DNA from: an uncultured Candidatus Melainabacteria bacterium
GTDB taxonomy: Bacteria > Cyanobacteriota > Vampirovibrionia > Gastranaerophilales > Gastranaerophilaceae
Direction of reading: 5' to 3'
DNA: 41,861 nucleotides
Assembly: GCA_934754425.1 (NCBI GenBank)
Contig: CAKVIN010000020.1
Span: forward strand, 1-41,861
Part shown: one piece after another, positions 25,211-33,649 of the stretch
Position numbering within the stretch: position 1 is the first letter of the stretch
Layout: every line of letters starts with the position of its first letter
The notes under the pieces: model-generated
Seen by the model: the letters and a program-made list of their open reading frames with translations, nothing else
Databases searched by the model: none
Told to the model about the DNA's origin: nothing
Position numbers and translations under genes: made by a program

Positions 25211-26221
25211 ATGAAATACAGAAAACTAAGAAATATAGAAGTATCTGAAATCGGTATGGGTTGCATGGGATTTAGTCATGGATATGGCGAAATTCCATCA
25301 GAAGAAAACTCTATACAACTAATAAGAAAAGCCTATGATTTAGGCTGTACTTTATTTGATACGGCAGAAGCCTATGGACCTTTTGTTAATGAAGAACTTG
25401 TTGGAAAAGCTGTTAAACCTTTCAGAGATAAAATTATTTTAACAACAAAATTTGTTCCAATATTCCAAACAGGGCAAGAAATTCCGGAAGGAAAACTTTC
25501 TAAAAAAGGTGTTACTAATGCATTAAACGATTCTTTAAAAAGACTTCAAACAGATTATATTGATATATACTACGAACATAGGGTTCCCCTAGATAGCGAT
25601 GTAGAAGAAGTCGCAAGTTGGATGGGTGAATTTATAAAAGAAGGTAAAATAAGAGCTTGGGGACAATCACAATCGACAGTTGAACAGATAAAAAAAGCTC
25701 ACGCAGTTACTCCATTAGCAGCAATACAATCAGAATATTCTATGATGGAAAGAATGTTTGAAAAAGACGTTATTCCTTTATGCAAAGAATTAAATATAGG
25801 TTTTGTTGCGTTTTCTCCAATGGCAAGCGGGTTTTTAAGCGGAAAGTACAGTAAAAATACCCAATACAAAGGAGATGATGTAAGACGAGTTATTACAAGA
25901 TTTGCTCCTGAAAATGTTGAGAAAAATCAACCGCTATTGGACTTATTGAAAGAAGTTTCAACTCAAAAAAATGCAACACCTGCTCAAATTTCTCTCGCAT
26001 GGATGTTACACAAATACCCACATGTTGTACCTATCCCAGGAATGAGAAAAGATGAAAGAGTTATTGAAAATCTAGGTGCTTCAAATATTCAATTAACAGA
26101 AGAAGAGTTTATAAAAATTGAAAAAGAATTAGAAAAAATAAAAATTTGGGGCAATAGAACAGATAAAGATATTGCTAAGTTAGGATCTGTCAAATCTCAA
26201 GAAACCAAAGACTTGAAATAA
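25211..26221 (+). CDS. aldo-keto reductase (AKR13-like)
   Basis: NADPH-dependent reductase of 336 residues for aldehydes or ketones. The catalytic tetrad reads D50 (LFDTAEAYG), Y55, K80 (LTTKF) and H123 (IYYEHRVP). GMGCMGFSHGYG at the start and IAFSPMASGFLSG-like and PIPGMRKDERVIENLGA stretches place it with the YakC/AKR13 group. AAGGAG precedes the ATG, 16 bases after the frameshifted reductase. It is probably regulated by the divergent LysR protein. Intact, unlike its neighbour. Confidence 0.92.
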   Translation: MKYRKLRNIEVSEIGMGCMGFSHGYGEIPSEENSIQLIRKAYDLGCTLFDTAEAYGPFVNEELVGKAVKPFRDKIILTTKFVPIFQTGQEIPEGKLSKKGVTNALNDSLKRLQTDYIDIYYEHRVPLDSDVEEVASWMGEFIKEGKIRAWGQSQSTVEQIKKAHAVTPLAAIQSEYSMMERMFEKDVIPLCKELNIGFVAFSPMASGFLSGKYSKNTQYKGDDVRRVITRFAPENVEKNQPLLDLLKEVSTQKNATPAQISLAWMLHKYPHVVPIPGMRKDERVIENLGASNIQLTEEEFIKIEKELEKIKIWGNRTDKDIAKLGSVKSQETKDLK

Positions 26222-26430
26222 AAAAACTTATAATGAAATATTATAGAACTTGACAATCAAAAGTTTTAAGTGAAGTTAATCTTGCACTTTCAGATGCAAA
26301 TGAGAACACCAATTCCGACCTTTGTGTCTGTTTTGAATCAATTAAAATTTTTCATGTCACAGGAATTTTGAAAAAAATTTTTTCCTAATTTTTCGGTACT
26401 TTTTCGGAGCAAAATTTCAAAATGGACTGC

Positions 26431-26643
26431 CCGAAATAATCAAACCATTCGTAACGAGCCTTAAATATGCCCTAAAATTAGTAATCACACGGATTTGAAA
26501 CTATTTGTCCGAAATAATCACACCATCCGTTAGTCCGCAAAATGAGTATTTTGGAGTAGTTTGAATTACGAATGGTAGTATTATTCCTACCCCTCAAACG
26601 CCCTATTTAAGCCAAAAACCCTAAATAATCGCACCATCTGTAA
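26431..26643. repeat. four dispersed copies of an ACCATnCG-containing repeat
   Basis: Each unit contains AAATAATC, then ACCAT and CGTAA-like bases. Copies are direct at 26431-26457, 26509-26530 and 26619-26643, and inverted at 26565-26587. A fifth copy lies inverted at 23127-23145, at the start of the same cassette. They resemble recombinase or regulator binding sites. Confidence 0.55.
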
Positions 26644-26673
26644 TAATCAAAGCACTCAATAAATTACAATAAG

Positions 26674-26706
26674 AAAAGCCCTAAACGTAAATGGTTCGGG
26701 CTTTTT
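26674..26706 (-). terminator. terminator of tRNA-Ser
   Basis: AAAAGCCC (26674-26681) pairs with GGGCTTTT (26698-26705), extended by a CC/GG-type inner pairing. On the minus strand it follows the encoded CCA by a few bases and ends in TTTTCTT. The same hairpin is duplicated at 19846-19878. Confidence 0.8.
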
Positions 26707-26709
26707 AAA

Positions 26710-26799
26710 TGGAGGAGGAGGTGGGATTCGAACCCACGGTACGCTCGCACGTACGACGGTTTTCAAGACCGCTCCAATCAACCGCTCTGGCACTCCTCC
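26710..26799 (-). tRNA. tRNA-Ser (anticodon UGA)
   Basis: The minus strand folds as a class II tRNA. It has acceptor GGAGGAG/CTCCTCC, a D-arm with CCAGAGCGGTTGATTGG, anticodon loop CTTGAAA (anticodon TGA), a long variable arm (CGTACG/CGTAC) and T-arm GTGGG-TTCGAAT-CCCAC. CCA is encoded (26712-26710). The base before CCA, the discriminator, reads T, while bacterial tRNA-Ser usually has G. The 3' end is duplicated at 19882-19905, marking it as an integration target. Confidence 0.93.
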
Positions 26800-26825
26800 A
26801 AAGATATTCAATTGGTTACTTGTTT

Positions 26826-26854
26826 ATCATACACAAAAAAAAAATTATTGTAAA
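26826..26854 (-). promoter_or_regulatory. promoter of tRNA-Ser
   Basis: On the minus strand TTTACA (26854-26849), a 17-base T-rich spacer, and TATGAT (26831-26826) lie about 27 bases before the tRNA. Confidence 0.65.
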
Positions 26855-26987
26855 GGGGGTAAATTCATTTTTTCTAAAAATATATGAACTTTTACAACAA
26901 GAATAAAACAAAATTTCAAAACTAAACACTACATATTTTATATAATTCCCATCTGGTTATTATATAATATTATTTGGAGGGTATAAA

Positions 26988-27596
26988 ATGTACGATTATT
27001 TTAAAGGCTTTATTACAGATAAAAGAAAAACTTCTAAAGGTTTATTTATAACAATAGAAACTGCCAATGTAGGATACTTATTAGAAGTTATTGAACAAGA
27101 TTTTATGTCTTTACAAATAAACGAAGATCATTTACAAAAAATTTACATTTTCATGACTCATAGAGAAGATGCAATGTCCTTATATGGATTTTCGAACAAA
27201 GAAACTCGTGACATTTTTCAAATCCTGCTTTCAGTGTCTGGTGTAGGAGCAAAAATGGCACTTGCTCTCCTTAACGAATTTGATGCTTGTAATCTGATTT
27301 CTTTAGTTATAAATGGTGATTTTAAAGAATTAACAAAAGCAAAAGGAGTCGGCCCAAAATTAGCGCAAAAAATAATTTTAGAGCTTAAAGATAAGCTTAT
27401 GAAGACAGAACTTCCTAAGACTTCCACTAAATTACCACAATCACCGGCGATGGATGACACAATGTCTATACTTCTTTCTCTCGGATATGAAGAAAAAGAA
27501 ATAGAGGATGCTATCTCAAAAATCCTTCCAACTGTTGATGATAAAAATAACTCTGAAGATATTATCCGCAGAGTTTTAACCTGTTTATCTATGTAA
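26988..27596 (+). CDS. ruvA: Holliday junction branch migration protein RuvA
   Basis: RuvA tetramers bind four-way junctions and load the RuvB motor during recombination and repair. The 202 residues show an N-terminal OB fold (MYDYFKGFITDKRK to about 65), two helix-hairpin-helix motifs (VSGVGAKMALALLNEF and AKGVGPKLAQKIILELK), and a flexible linker leading to the C-terminal RuvB-binding helices (LLSLGYEEKEIEDAI). GGAGGG precedes the ATG. Its last eight bases overlap the convergent glycosyltransferase gene. It separates the tRNA-Ser zone from the glycan locus. Confidence 0.96.
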   Translation: MYDYFKGFITDKRKTSKGLFITIETANVGYLLEVIEQDFMSLQINEDHLQKIYIFMTHREDAMSLYGFSNKETRDIFQILLSVSGVGAKMALALLNEFDACNLISLVINGDFKELTKAKGVGPKLAQKIILELKDKLMKTELPKTSTKLPQSPAMDDTMSILLSLGYEEKEIEDAISKILPTVDDKNNSEDIIRRVLTCLSM

Positions 27597-28395
27597 GAAT
27601 TTTTTGAAAAATCTTTGCTAAAGTATTATTCTGCGCCAAAAATTCTTTTTCTGACATATTCATAAACTCTTTTGGTGTCCAAGAATTGTGCAATAAAATT
27701 ATTCCACCATTATCTTGCAATGCATAATCAGAAAGTTCTTGTTGAAAATAAAATCTCTTATATGTTTTAACCGGTTTTTTAGAAGCTTTTTCATATTCTA
27801 ATTCCGGCATAGAGTGTAATTCATCACGATTAATTGGAAAATATTTAGCTTCATTATTCATTTTAGATAAAATATTATTTAAAATATCATTACCTAGAAA
27901 ACTCCAATTTTTAAGATGCTTATATAATTTATTTCTAAAAATTTTCAAATATAATTCTGAAAGCAGACCATATCTATAAACATTTTCACAAAACTCTATT
28001 CGTTTTTTAATCCTTTTTTCCCAACGAACTAAAATCTCAGTATTTTTTTCACCATATATAAAACATATGTGCGGAACTATTAACGAAAATTCTGTATTAA
28101 GCTCCTCAATTTTTTGCCTAAAACTTTCATTGGTAATAATTGTATCAACATCCATCCAAATACCGCCATATTTTTTCAATACAGCACATCTAATTGCATC
28201 GGCTTGAATCGGCAATGCAAAATGGTCGTACAAAAATTTCGGATAATAATCTTCTCCAAGCCAATCCTTTAGATTTTCATAATCAAGAATTACTATTTCA
28301 TATTCCGGTAAAAACTTTTGCCACGTCTTTAGACACAACTGCAAATATGCCGGAATATTTTTCTTCGGTTCCCAAAATGTAAAAATTCTTTTCAA
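27589..28395 (-). CDS. DXD-containing glycosyltransferase (GT32-like, capsule type)
   Basis: A 268-residue glycosyltransferase of the DXD sugar-binding family seen in capsule and mannosyltransferase clusters. MKRIFTFWEPKKNIPAYLQLCLKTW and AIRCAVLKKYGGIWMDVDTI are diagnostic; the D-x-D in MDVD binds the metal-nucleotide sugar. Translation starts at TTG (28395), with GAGGTG six bases before it. It is the last gene of the long minus-strand glycan locus and follows a GT2 gene after nine bases. Sugar unknown. Confidence 0.85.
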   Translation of the reverse strand: MKRIFTFWEPKKNIPAYLQLCLKTWQKFLPEYEIVILDYENLKDWLGEDYYPKFLYDHFALPIQADAIRCAVLKKYGGIWMDVDTIITNESFRQKIEELNTEFSLIVPHICFIYGEKNTEILVRWEKRIKKRIEFCENVYRYGLLSELYLKIFRNKLYKHLKNWSFLGNDILNNILSKMNNEAKYFPINRDELHSMPELEYEKASKKPVKTYKRFYFQQELSDYALQDNGGIILLHNSWTPKEFMNMSEKEFLAQNNTLAKIFQKILT

Positions 28396-28404
28396 ACTAA
28401 CACC

Positions 28405-29067
28405 TCAAGAATTTTGTTTCAATCTTTCTCTTAAAGCTCTAGCATAATCTTTGTATTCGTCTTTTTGGTTTGTTCTTCCATAATTTGCGCTATGAATTCT
28501 TCTATCGCAAGATATAAATTCAATTTTTTTTATAGAAATATTATGCTTAAGAAGTCGTGTTGTTAAATCAATAACATCACCCGTTATCACACCTTCTTTC
28601 CAAAATCCGATTGTATTAAAAACATCTTTTCTAAACAATGTTGAACCGGTAAGAATTCCATAAAATGGTTTTGGTTTACAAAAATTAGCCTGTTCAGGAG
28701 TATCAGACGAGCAAAAATCTTTAAGCTGCGCCATTACAATGTTAACTTTTGAATCATTTTCAAATTCTTGCAACAATCTTTTTAATGCCCCTGGAGTTAA
28801 CATATCATCTTGATCTATTGTCAACCAAAAATTTCCTTTAGCTTCCCTTATTCCTGTATTTTTAGCTGCAACCTGACCTTTGTGCTCAGAATTGATAATA
28901 ACACGACACCCCATCTCATGAGCAATTTCAACAGTTCTATCAGTTGAAATGTCGTCAATAACAATAATCTCAACCGGCACTTCCTGAGCTTGAATACTCT
29001 TAATCGTCTTCGCTAAATACTTTTCACCATTGTATGTTGGAATTATTACAGATACTAAATTTGACAT
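28405..29067 (-). CDS. GT2-family glycosyltransferase
   Basis: A 220-residue GT-A glycosyltransferase. SVIIPTYNGEKYLAKTIKSIQ, the nucleotide-binding VIDDISTDRTVEIA and FWLTIDQDDMLTPGA (the D-x-D region, here DQDD) are clear. It is a single catalytic domain without membrane segments. It starts three bases after the radical SAM gene stop, so the two are cotranscribed and likely act on the same product. The specific sugar cannot be inferred. Confidence 0.88.
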   Translation of the reverse strand: MSNLVSVIIPTYNGEKYLAKTIKSIQAQEVPVEIIVIDDISTDRTVEIAHEMGCRVIINSEHKGQVAAKNTGIREAKGNFWLTIDQDDMLTPGALKRLLQEFENDSKVNIVMAQLKDFCSSDTPEQANFCKPKPFYGILTGSTLFRKDVFNTIGFWKEGVITGDVIDLTTRLLKHNISIKKIEFISCDRRIHSANYGRTNQKDEYKDYARALRERLKQNS

Positions 29068-29070
29068 AAT

Positions 29071-30033
29071 TTACACATCCTTTATCTGAAGAGCTGGTGC
29101 AACTTTTTCTGTAGATATTAAACAATATTCACAAGCATCAACCATATCTTTTTGATAAAAATCAATTAATTCTTGTCTAAGATTTGCAGTTTTATCTAGA
29201 TCAATAAAATCTTTCGTATTTATTAACCCTAAATTTCTACCACTAAAAGCCTTTGAACAAATATCAATTTTTCTATCTAAAGTTTGTAAACATTTAGTTC
29301 TATGACAAGTTTCATAATTGCGCCTTTTAGCTGATTCACAAAGTTTATCAGATGCAAACCCGAGTTCCTTAAACCATTCCCAACTTTCCATCATTTGATA
29401 TTTTAATCCATTTTGTTTTAACAATGCTTTTATTTGTTCATACTTTAAAATTGGTTCAATATCAGGATTACCGTTATAATTACTCATATAGAAATTAATT
29501 TTATTATATTTTTTTAATACTTTTATTAACTTTTCACTTGGCAACATTGTTCCGTTAGAAACGATTGCTATATGAATCACTTTGTCTTTTTCTGCGGCAT
29601 ATTCCAACAACTCAGGTAATTCACTTCTTAATAGCGGTTCTCCGCCCAAAATAATCAATTTTCTAATAGAATTTACATTTTCAAGAAGTTGTTCTAAAGT
29701 TTTTTTGAACTCTTCTACAGACATTTTAATATGTCCCTTTTGATTAAAAGCAGGCATTAAAGCACAACAATCCTTACATTTTAATGAACATTGAGTTGTT
29801 AAACAAAATTCTATTTGAGGGATATTTAACTCATTTTTATTAAAAAAATTGTCAATTTCTTCTTTAACATATTCTTCAATGTATTGTTGCTTTTTCATTG
29901 GATTTATAAATTTACCTTCTTTAAAATTCATAAATCTAAAAAGTTCATTTCCTAATCTATTAATCGCATTTAACTCAAAATATCTGTTAAAAAATGCTTT
30001 TGATATATTATATTTTTCAATTTGAAGTTCCAT
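29071..30033 (-). CDS. radical SAM enzyme with C-terminal cysteine cluster
   Basis: Radical S-adenosylmethionine enzyme of 320 residues. The 4Fe-4S motif is C82-x3-C86-x2-C89 (CSLKCKDC). GGEPLL at 130-135 is the SAM-binding motif. Six further cysteines (232, 243, 248, 259, 301, 304) suggest an auxiliary Fe-S cluster, as in SPASM/twitch enzymes that modify peptides or sugars. AAAGGA precedes the ATG. It sits inside a glycosyltransferase operon next to a HAD protein, so the substrate may be a sugar nucleotide or a glycosylated peptide. The reaction is unknown. Confidence 0.85.
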   Translation of the reverse strand: MELQIEKYNISKAFFNRYFELNAINRLGNELFRFMNFKEGKFINPMKKQQYIEEYVKEEIDNFFNKNELNIPQIEFCLTTQCSLKCKDCCALMPAFNQKGHIKMSVEEFKKTLEQLLENVNSIRKLIILGGEPLLRSELPELLEYAAEKDKVIHIAIVSNGTMLPSEKLIKVLKKYNKINFYMSNYNGNPDIEPILKYEQIKALLKQNGLKYQMMESWEWFKELGFASDKLCESAKRRNYETCHRTKCLQTLDRKIDICSKAFSGRNLGLINTKDFIDLDKTANLRQELIDFYQKDMVDACEYCLISTEKVAPALQIKDV

Positions 30034-30065
30034 TTTTTCCTTTCCACCTTTTAAATAATCGTAAA

Positions 30066-31637
30066 TTAATATTTTTTAGCCAATAATCTTTGTCTTAATT
30101 GTATTGCAATATCTTGTTTATCATTTACAAGTGAAACATACATCGTTTGTTGAGTATCTACAGAATTTTTAATATTAGAAAGATTTTTTTTATCTTCATC
30201 TATTAAATTTTTCCAAAAATTGCTTATATAAGTATATAAAATAGCAATTTCAGGTACTACGTAGTAGCCATTGAATAATTCAATATATTGTTCTACAAAT
30301 TTTCGTTCACCATTTAAAATCTTTTTATACAAGTTTCTTTTTTCTATCTCGTATTTATTTTCATCTGTTTCGTATATAGGTTTACAATCATTTATATCTT
30401 CAATTTTTGGTTCAAGCGATGTTAACAAAATTTCTATAAAATTTAAATTAAACATTTTTCCAACATCTTCCAATATAAGCCCTGATAAATTTTTATAGGC
30501 ATAAACATTGTTTTTTCTTGTATGTAAATATATACCTACAAATTTTTTATTAGGCAAATAATATTGAAGAATACTTTGTGCAGAGAATGTACCAGCACTT
30601 GTATCAACTATACCAATCCTATTGCCATTTGTTTTTATTTTTGATAAGTACTTAAAGAGCTCATTATTCTCATCTTTTGGCATTTTATCATATTTATTTT
30701 TCAAAACCCTATTTAAAACTATATAATGACTTTTTATACCAGTTTCAGTATTTAATTTAGAAAAAATTTCTTCTGGGAAAAATGCATCTCTTGCAATAAA
30801 AAACAAATCGGTTAAATCTTTCTGCTTGGCTACTTCAAGTGCATTTAGACTTAAACCTATAGCGAGAATTCCACCGTAATTAAATCCTAAATTTACCCAA
30901 TAATCTTTTTCTGTTTCAAAATTAACGATTCTTTGTCCAATAAGAGATGAGACTATCGGATTTTTTTCATTTTCTTTTACAAAAGAAATTAACCTTTTAT
31001 TATTTTCATCTTCAAAAAAGCTTAAAATTTTGGGTTTATTATAAAAGGTTTTAATATTTTTTTTCTTTGCATTTTTAATATCAGAGACTTCATTGTCACC
31101 AATATGCAATACTTTTTCTGGCATCACATCATACTTTTTAAGAATACTATCAAAAAGGTTACCACTTGCTTTTGAAATACCCAATTCCGAAGAAACAAAA
31201 ATTGAATCATAATTTTTAATAGAATGTTTTGATAAAATTTCTTCTATAAATTTTTTAGGCAAATACGTATCTGTTGAAATTACAACCTTTTTATTTTTAG
31301 TTAAGACATAATTAAAGACCTCAAACATTTTCTTATTTAAGACTAATATTTGTTTTTCAAAATTTAGTTCTATATTTTTTAAAAATTGAAAATTATCTTC
31401 CATTAAATTATATATATCATCAATCGTACAATCTTCTTTTTTAAATTTGGCCATATTTAAAATTCGTGCTTTTTTTTCAGCAGATATTCTATTTTGTGCA
31501 AAATTTTTAATATTACTAGAATGCTCAAGATATAAAAAAACATCTTGCGGCTTAATAAATGGCCTTAAAACTAATGTGTCAAACAAATCAAAAGAAACTA
31601 TGTCTACTGTATCAATTAAGTCAAATAAGTTATTCAT
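30066..31637 (-). CDS. large HAD-family hydrolase (COG5610-like)
   Basis: A 523-residue protein whose first 200 residues form a HAD phosphatase. Motif I is SFDLFDTLVLR (nucleophile D17, T21), the Lys motif lies in ISKASGNLFDSI, and motif IV is LHIGDNEVSDI. The C-terminal 300 residues form a second conserved domain (ARDAFFPEEIFSKL, GIVDTSAGTFSAQSIL) that often accompanies such HAD proteins in polysaccharide loci. GAGGAT precedes the ATG, which overlaps the aldo-keto reductase stop as ATGA. It may dephosphorylate a sugar or lipid-linked intermediate. Exact function unknown. Confidence 0.8.
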   Translation of the reverse strand: MNNLFDLIDTVDIVSFDLFDTLVLRPFIKPQDVFLYLEHSSNIKNFAQNRISAEKKARILNMAKFKKEDCTIDDIYNLMEDNFQFLKNIELNFEKQILVLNKKMFEVFNYVLTKNKKVVISTDTYLPKKFIEEILSKHSIKNYDSIFVSSELGISKASGNLFDSILKKYDVMPEKVLHIGDNEVSDIKNAKKKNIKTFYNKPKILSFFEDENNKRLISFVKENEKNPIVSSLIGQRIVNFETEKDYWVNLGFNYGGILAIGLSLNALEVAKQKDLTDLFFIARDAFFPEEIFSKLNTETGIKSHYIVLNRVLKNKYDKMPKDENNELFKYLSKIKTNGNRIGIVDTSAGTFSAQSILQYYLPNKKFVGIYLHTRKNNVYAYKNLSGLILEDVGKMFNLNFIEILLTSLEPKIEDINDCKPIYETDENKYEIEKRNLYKKILNGERKFVEQYIELFNGYYVVPEIAILYTYISNFWKNLIDEDKKNLSNIKNSVDTQQTMYVSLVNDKQDIAIQLRQRLLAKKY

Positions 31638-32743
31638 TTTTTATCCTCGTATTTTGGTAAAAATTGTTTTGCTTGTTTTCTTCTAACGATAACATCAAAT
31701 ATTTTTATAAACGAAAATAATTTTAACGAATATCCATTAATTTTGATTTTTTTGGTTAAAATAGGAATTCCACAAAAATAAAGCTTATATGTGTTATCAT
31801 TTACTCTTTGATATTTGAAAAATTTGACAACTCCAAATAATTTATAAACCAATTTATCATTCACTGTATATAACTGTTCTAAGACAGTATAATACTGATA
31901 CCAAGACTCCGGAGTTGTTCCACCACAACCGGTAGGATGTGAATTAAGGGTATCAATTTTCATCATATCATCATTTGAAATTTCAAAATCACAAATATTA
32001 ATATTTTCTTTTAAATGTTCAATATTTGATGAACGAAATATAGGCAGGTAACCTTTTTGACAAGACCATTTTAATAAAATGTTTGGTACAGTTTTATTAT
32101 ATTTTTCGGCTATATCTTTTAATATAAGATTATTCATTTCTTGTCCATAAATTAAACTATACGCAGCACTAATTGTAATATTTTTCTTTTGACAATATGC
32201 AACGAGTTCTCTTTGTTGCCAACGAGGATTAAGGTCTATTTGATTAATCATTGGAGTAATTTTAGCTGTTTTTAAAAGCTCTTCAATATGTAAAATATTA
32301 AAATTTGAAACACCAATAGATTTAACAAAATTATCATTATATAATTCTTCAAATGCTTTCCATACATCAGCATTTATCTTTTTCCATTTATCTTTTGGAG
32401 TAAAATTAGGTGCATGAATTAAATATTGGTCTGCATAATCAATGTTTAGTTTTTTCAATGAATCAAAGAAAGAATTTTTAGCAATCTCAAAACTCACAGG
32501 TTTGTGTGCATTTAATTTAACAACAATAAAGAGATCTTCTCTTTTTACTATATTATTATCAATACAATATTTGATGGCTTTTCCTACTTCTTCTTCATTA
32601 TTGTAAGACTGAGCTGTATCTATAGCTCTTAAGCCACATTTTATCGCATTAACAACCGACATTTTAACATTTCGAAGCGCACCAGTTCCAAAATTTAAAA
32701 CAGGCATTTTTATTCCATTTACAAGTGTTGTATACTTATTCAT
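31634..32743 (-). CDS. aldo-keto reductase with a C-terminal extension
   Basis: The first 280 residues form an NAD(P)H-dependent aldo-keto reductase with all four catalytic residues: D42 and Y47 (IDTAQSYNNEE), K76 (VVKL) and H110 (LIHAP). About 90 extra residues follow, with the hydrophobic/basic stretch YKLYFCGIPILTKKIK, a short motif I recall from polysaccharide gene clusters. The family is usually about 280 residues, so this is a lineage-specific tail. It starts directly after the GT8 stop codon and overlaps the HAD gene by four bases. It may reduce a sugar or glycan carbonyl. Confidence 0.88.
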   Translation of the reverse strand: MNKYTTLVNGIKMPVLNFGTGALRNVKMSVVNAIKCGLRAIDTAQSYNNEEEVGKAIKYCIDNNIVKREDLFIVVKLNAHKPVSFEIAKNSFFDSLKKLNIDYADQYLIHAPNFTPKDKWKKINADVWKAFEELYNDNFVKSIGVSNFNILHIEELLKTAKITPMINQIDLNPRWQQRELVAYCQKKNITISAAYSLIYGQEMNNLILKDIAEKYNKTVPNILLKWSCQKGYLPIFRSSNIEHLKENINICDFEISNDDMMKIDTLNSHPTGCGGTTPESWYQYYTVLEQLYTVNDKLVYKLFGVVKFFKYQRVNDNTYKLYFCGIPILTKKIKINGYSLKLFSFIKIFDVIVRRKQAKQFLPKYEDKK

Positions 32744-33649
32744 TTATTTTTCCTTTTTGTCTCTCATTCTATTTGTTATTATTACAACTCTTAAAGCTCT
32801 TAAGACATTTTGTTGCTCTTTTTCATCTAATGTTTTTTGATATAATTCATCATAAAATGCAGTTTTTCGTGCATAATCCCAAAACTCTTTTAAATGAGGC
32901 ATCATATCAGTCTTAGTATTTGGATTTATATGCCAAGGTTTAATTTGAGAATTAAAGTGTCGAATTACAACCTCTCCATTCGGATTATTAACTCCATTTG
33001 CTACGCAATAACAATATTTATCATCTAATATTTTATAATTATTTTCAAAACACACATTTAATATATCTTGATCTGGAAGTGAAAATTCAAAACTTCTAGT
33101 TCTTGCTAATACCATAAGTTTATCAAATATCTTTTCTTTTTTCCAACCCTCACAATCAATTAAAAGATTTCCTGAATCAAAATATGGATGTTTTTTGTCT
33201 AATTTTACTTCATTTCTATGCTTTTTAAATGTTATATCACGAGATTTATAGTCATGAACTGCACCTAAAACATATCCATCTAATGGTTCGTCAAACATTT
33301 CTTTTATATCACCCAGAACTATAACATCAACATCTGAATATAAAGCTTTTTTAATTTCTGGTTTTAATATAGGAATTAAAAATCGTGAATACATGGATTT
33401 TGTAATATAAGTATTATAACGAAAACCTTTAAACTCTTTTTCAACATCCACATTAATAAACTCAATCGAAAAATTGTTAAATATTTTTTTCAATTCGCAG
33501 ATTTTTTCTTTATTTTCTTCTGTTATTCCGCCATCCAAAATATAAAACTCACAAAACGAGTTTGTATTATCACAAATACTCGCAATTGTAGTTGCGACAA
33601 ATGGTGCATAATTATTATCACTCGATAAAAATATTGGTATACTAGACAT
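32744..33649 (-). CDS. GT8-family glycosyltransferase
   Basis: A 301-residue GT8 (lipopolysaccharide galactosyl/glucosyltransferase type) enzyme. IPIFLSSDNNYAPFVATTIAS at the start, then YSDVDVIVLGDI with the metal-binding D106-x-D108, and FDSGNLLIDCEGWKKEKIFD are standard. HFNSQIKPWHIN fits the C-terminal His motif. GAGGTG lies just before the ATG, inside the end of the upstream GT2 gene, which it overlaps by eight bases. Likely transfers glucose or galactose to a surface glycan. Confidence 0.9.
   Translation of the reverse strand: MSSIPIFLSSDNNYAPFVATTIASICDNTNSFCEFYILDGGITEENKEKICELKKIFNNFSIEFINVDVEKEFKGFRYNTYITKSMYSRFLIPILKPEIKKALYSDVDVIVLGDIKEMFDEPLDGYVLGAVHDYKSRDITFKKHRNEVKLDKKHPYFDSGNLLIDCEGWKKEKIFDKLMVLARTRSFEFSLPDQDILNVCFENNYKILDDKYCYCVANGVNNPNGEVVIRHFNSQIKPWHINPNTKTDMMPHLKEFWDYARKTAFYDELYQKTLDEKEQQNVLRALRVVIITNRMRDKKEK

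Larger units (their letters stand above)
26222..26709. other. noncoding segment with degenerate repeats before tRNA-Ser
   Basis: I see no supported gene. The right half holds four copies of a degenerate repeat with consensus AATAATCnnACCATnCGTAA (26431-26457, 26509-26530, inverted at 26565-26587, and 26619-26643). These are followed by a shortened tRNA flank and the tRNA terminator. Confidence 0.6.

Noticed and set aside
26709..26906. Open reading frame across tRNA-Ser on the plus strand.
   Set aside because: It is antisense to the tRNA, a well-known source of false proteins.
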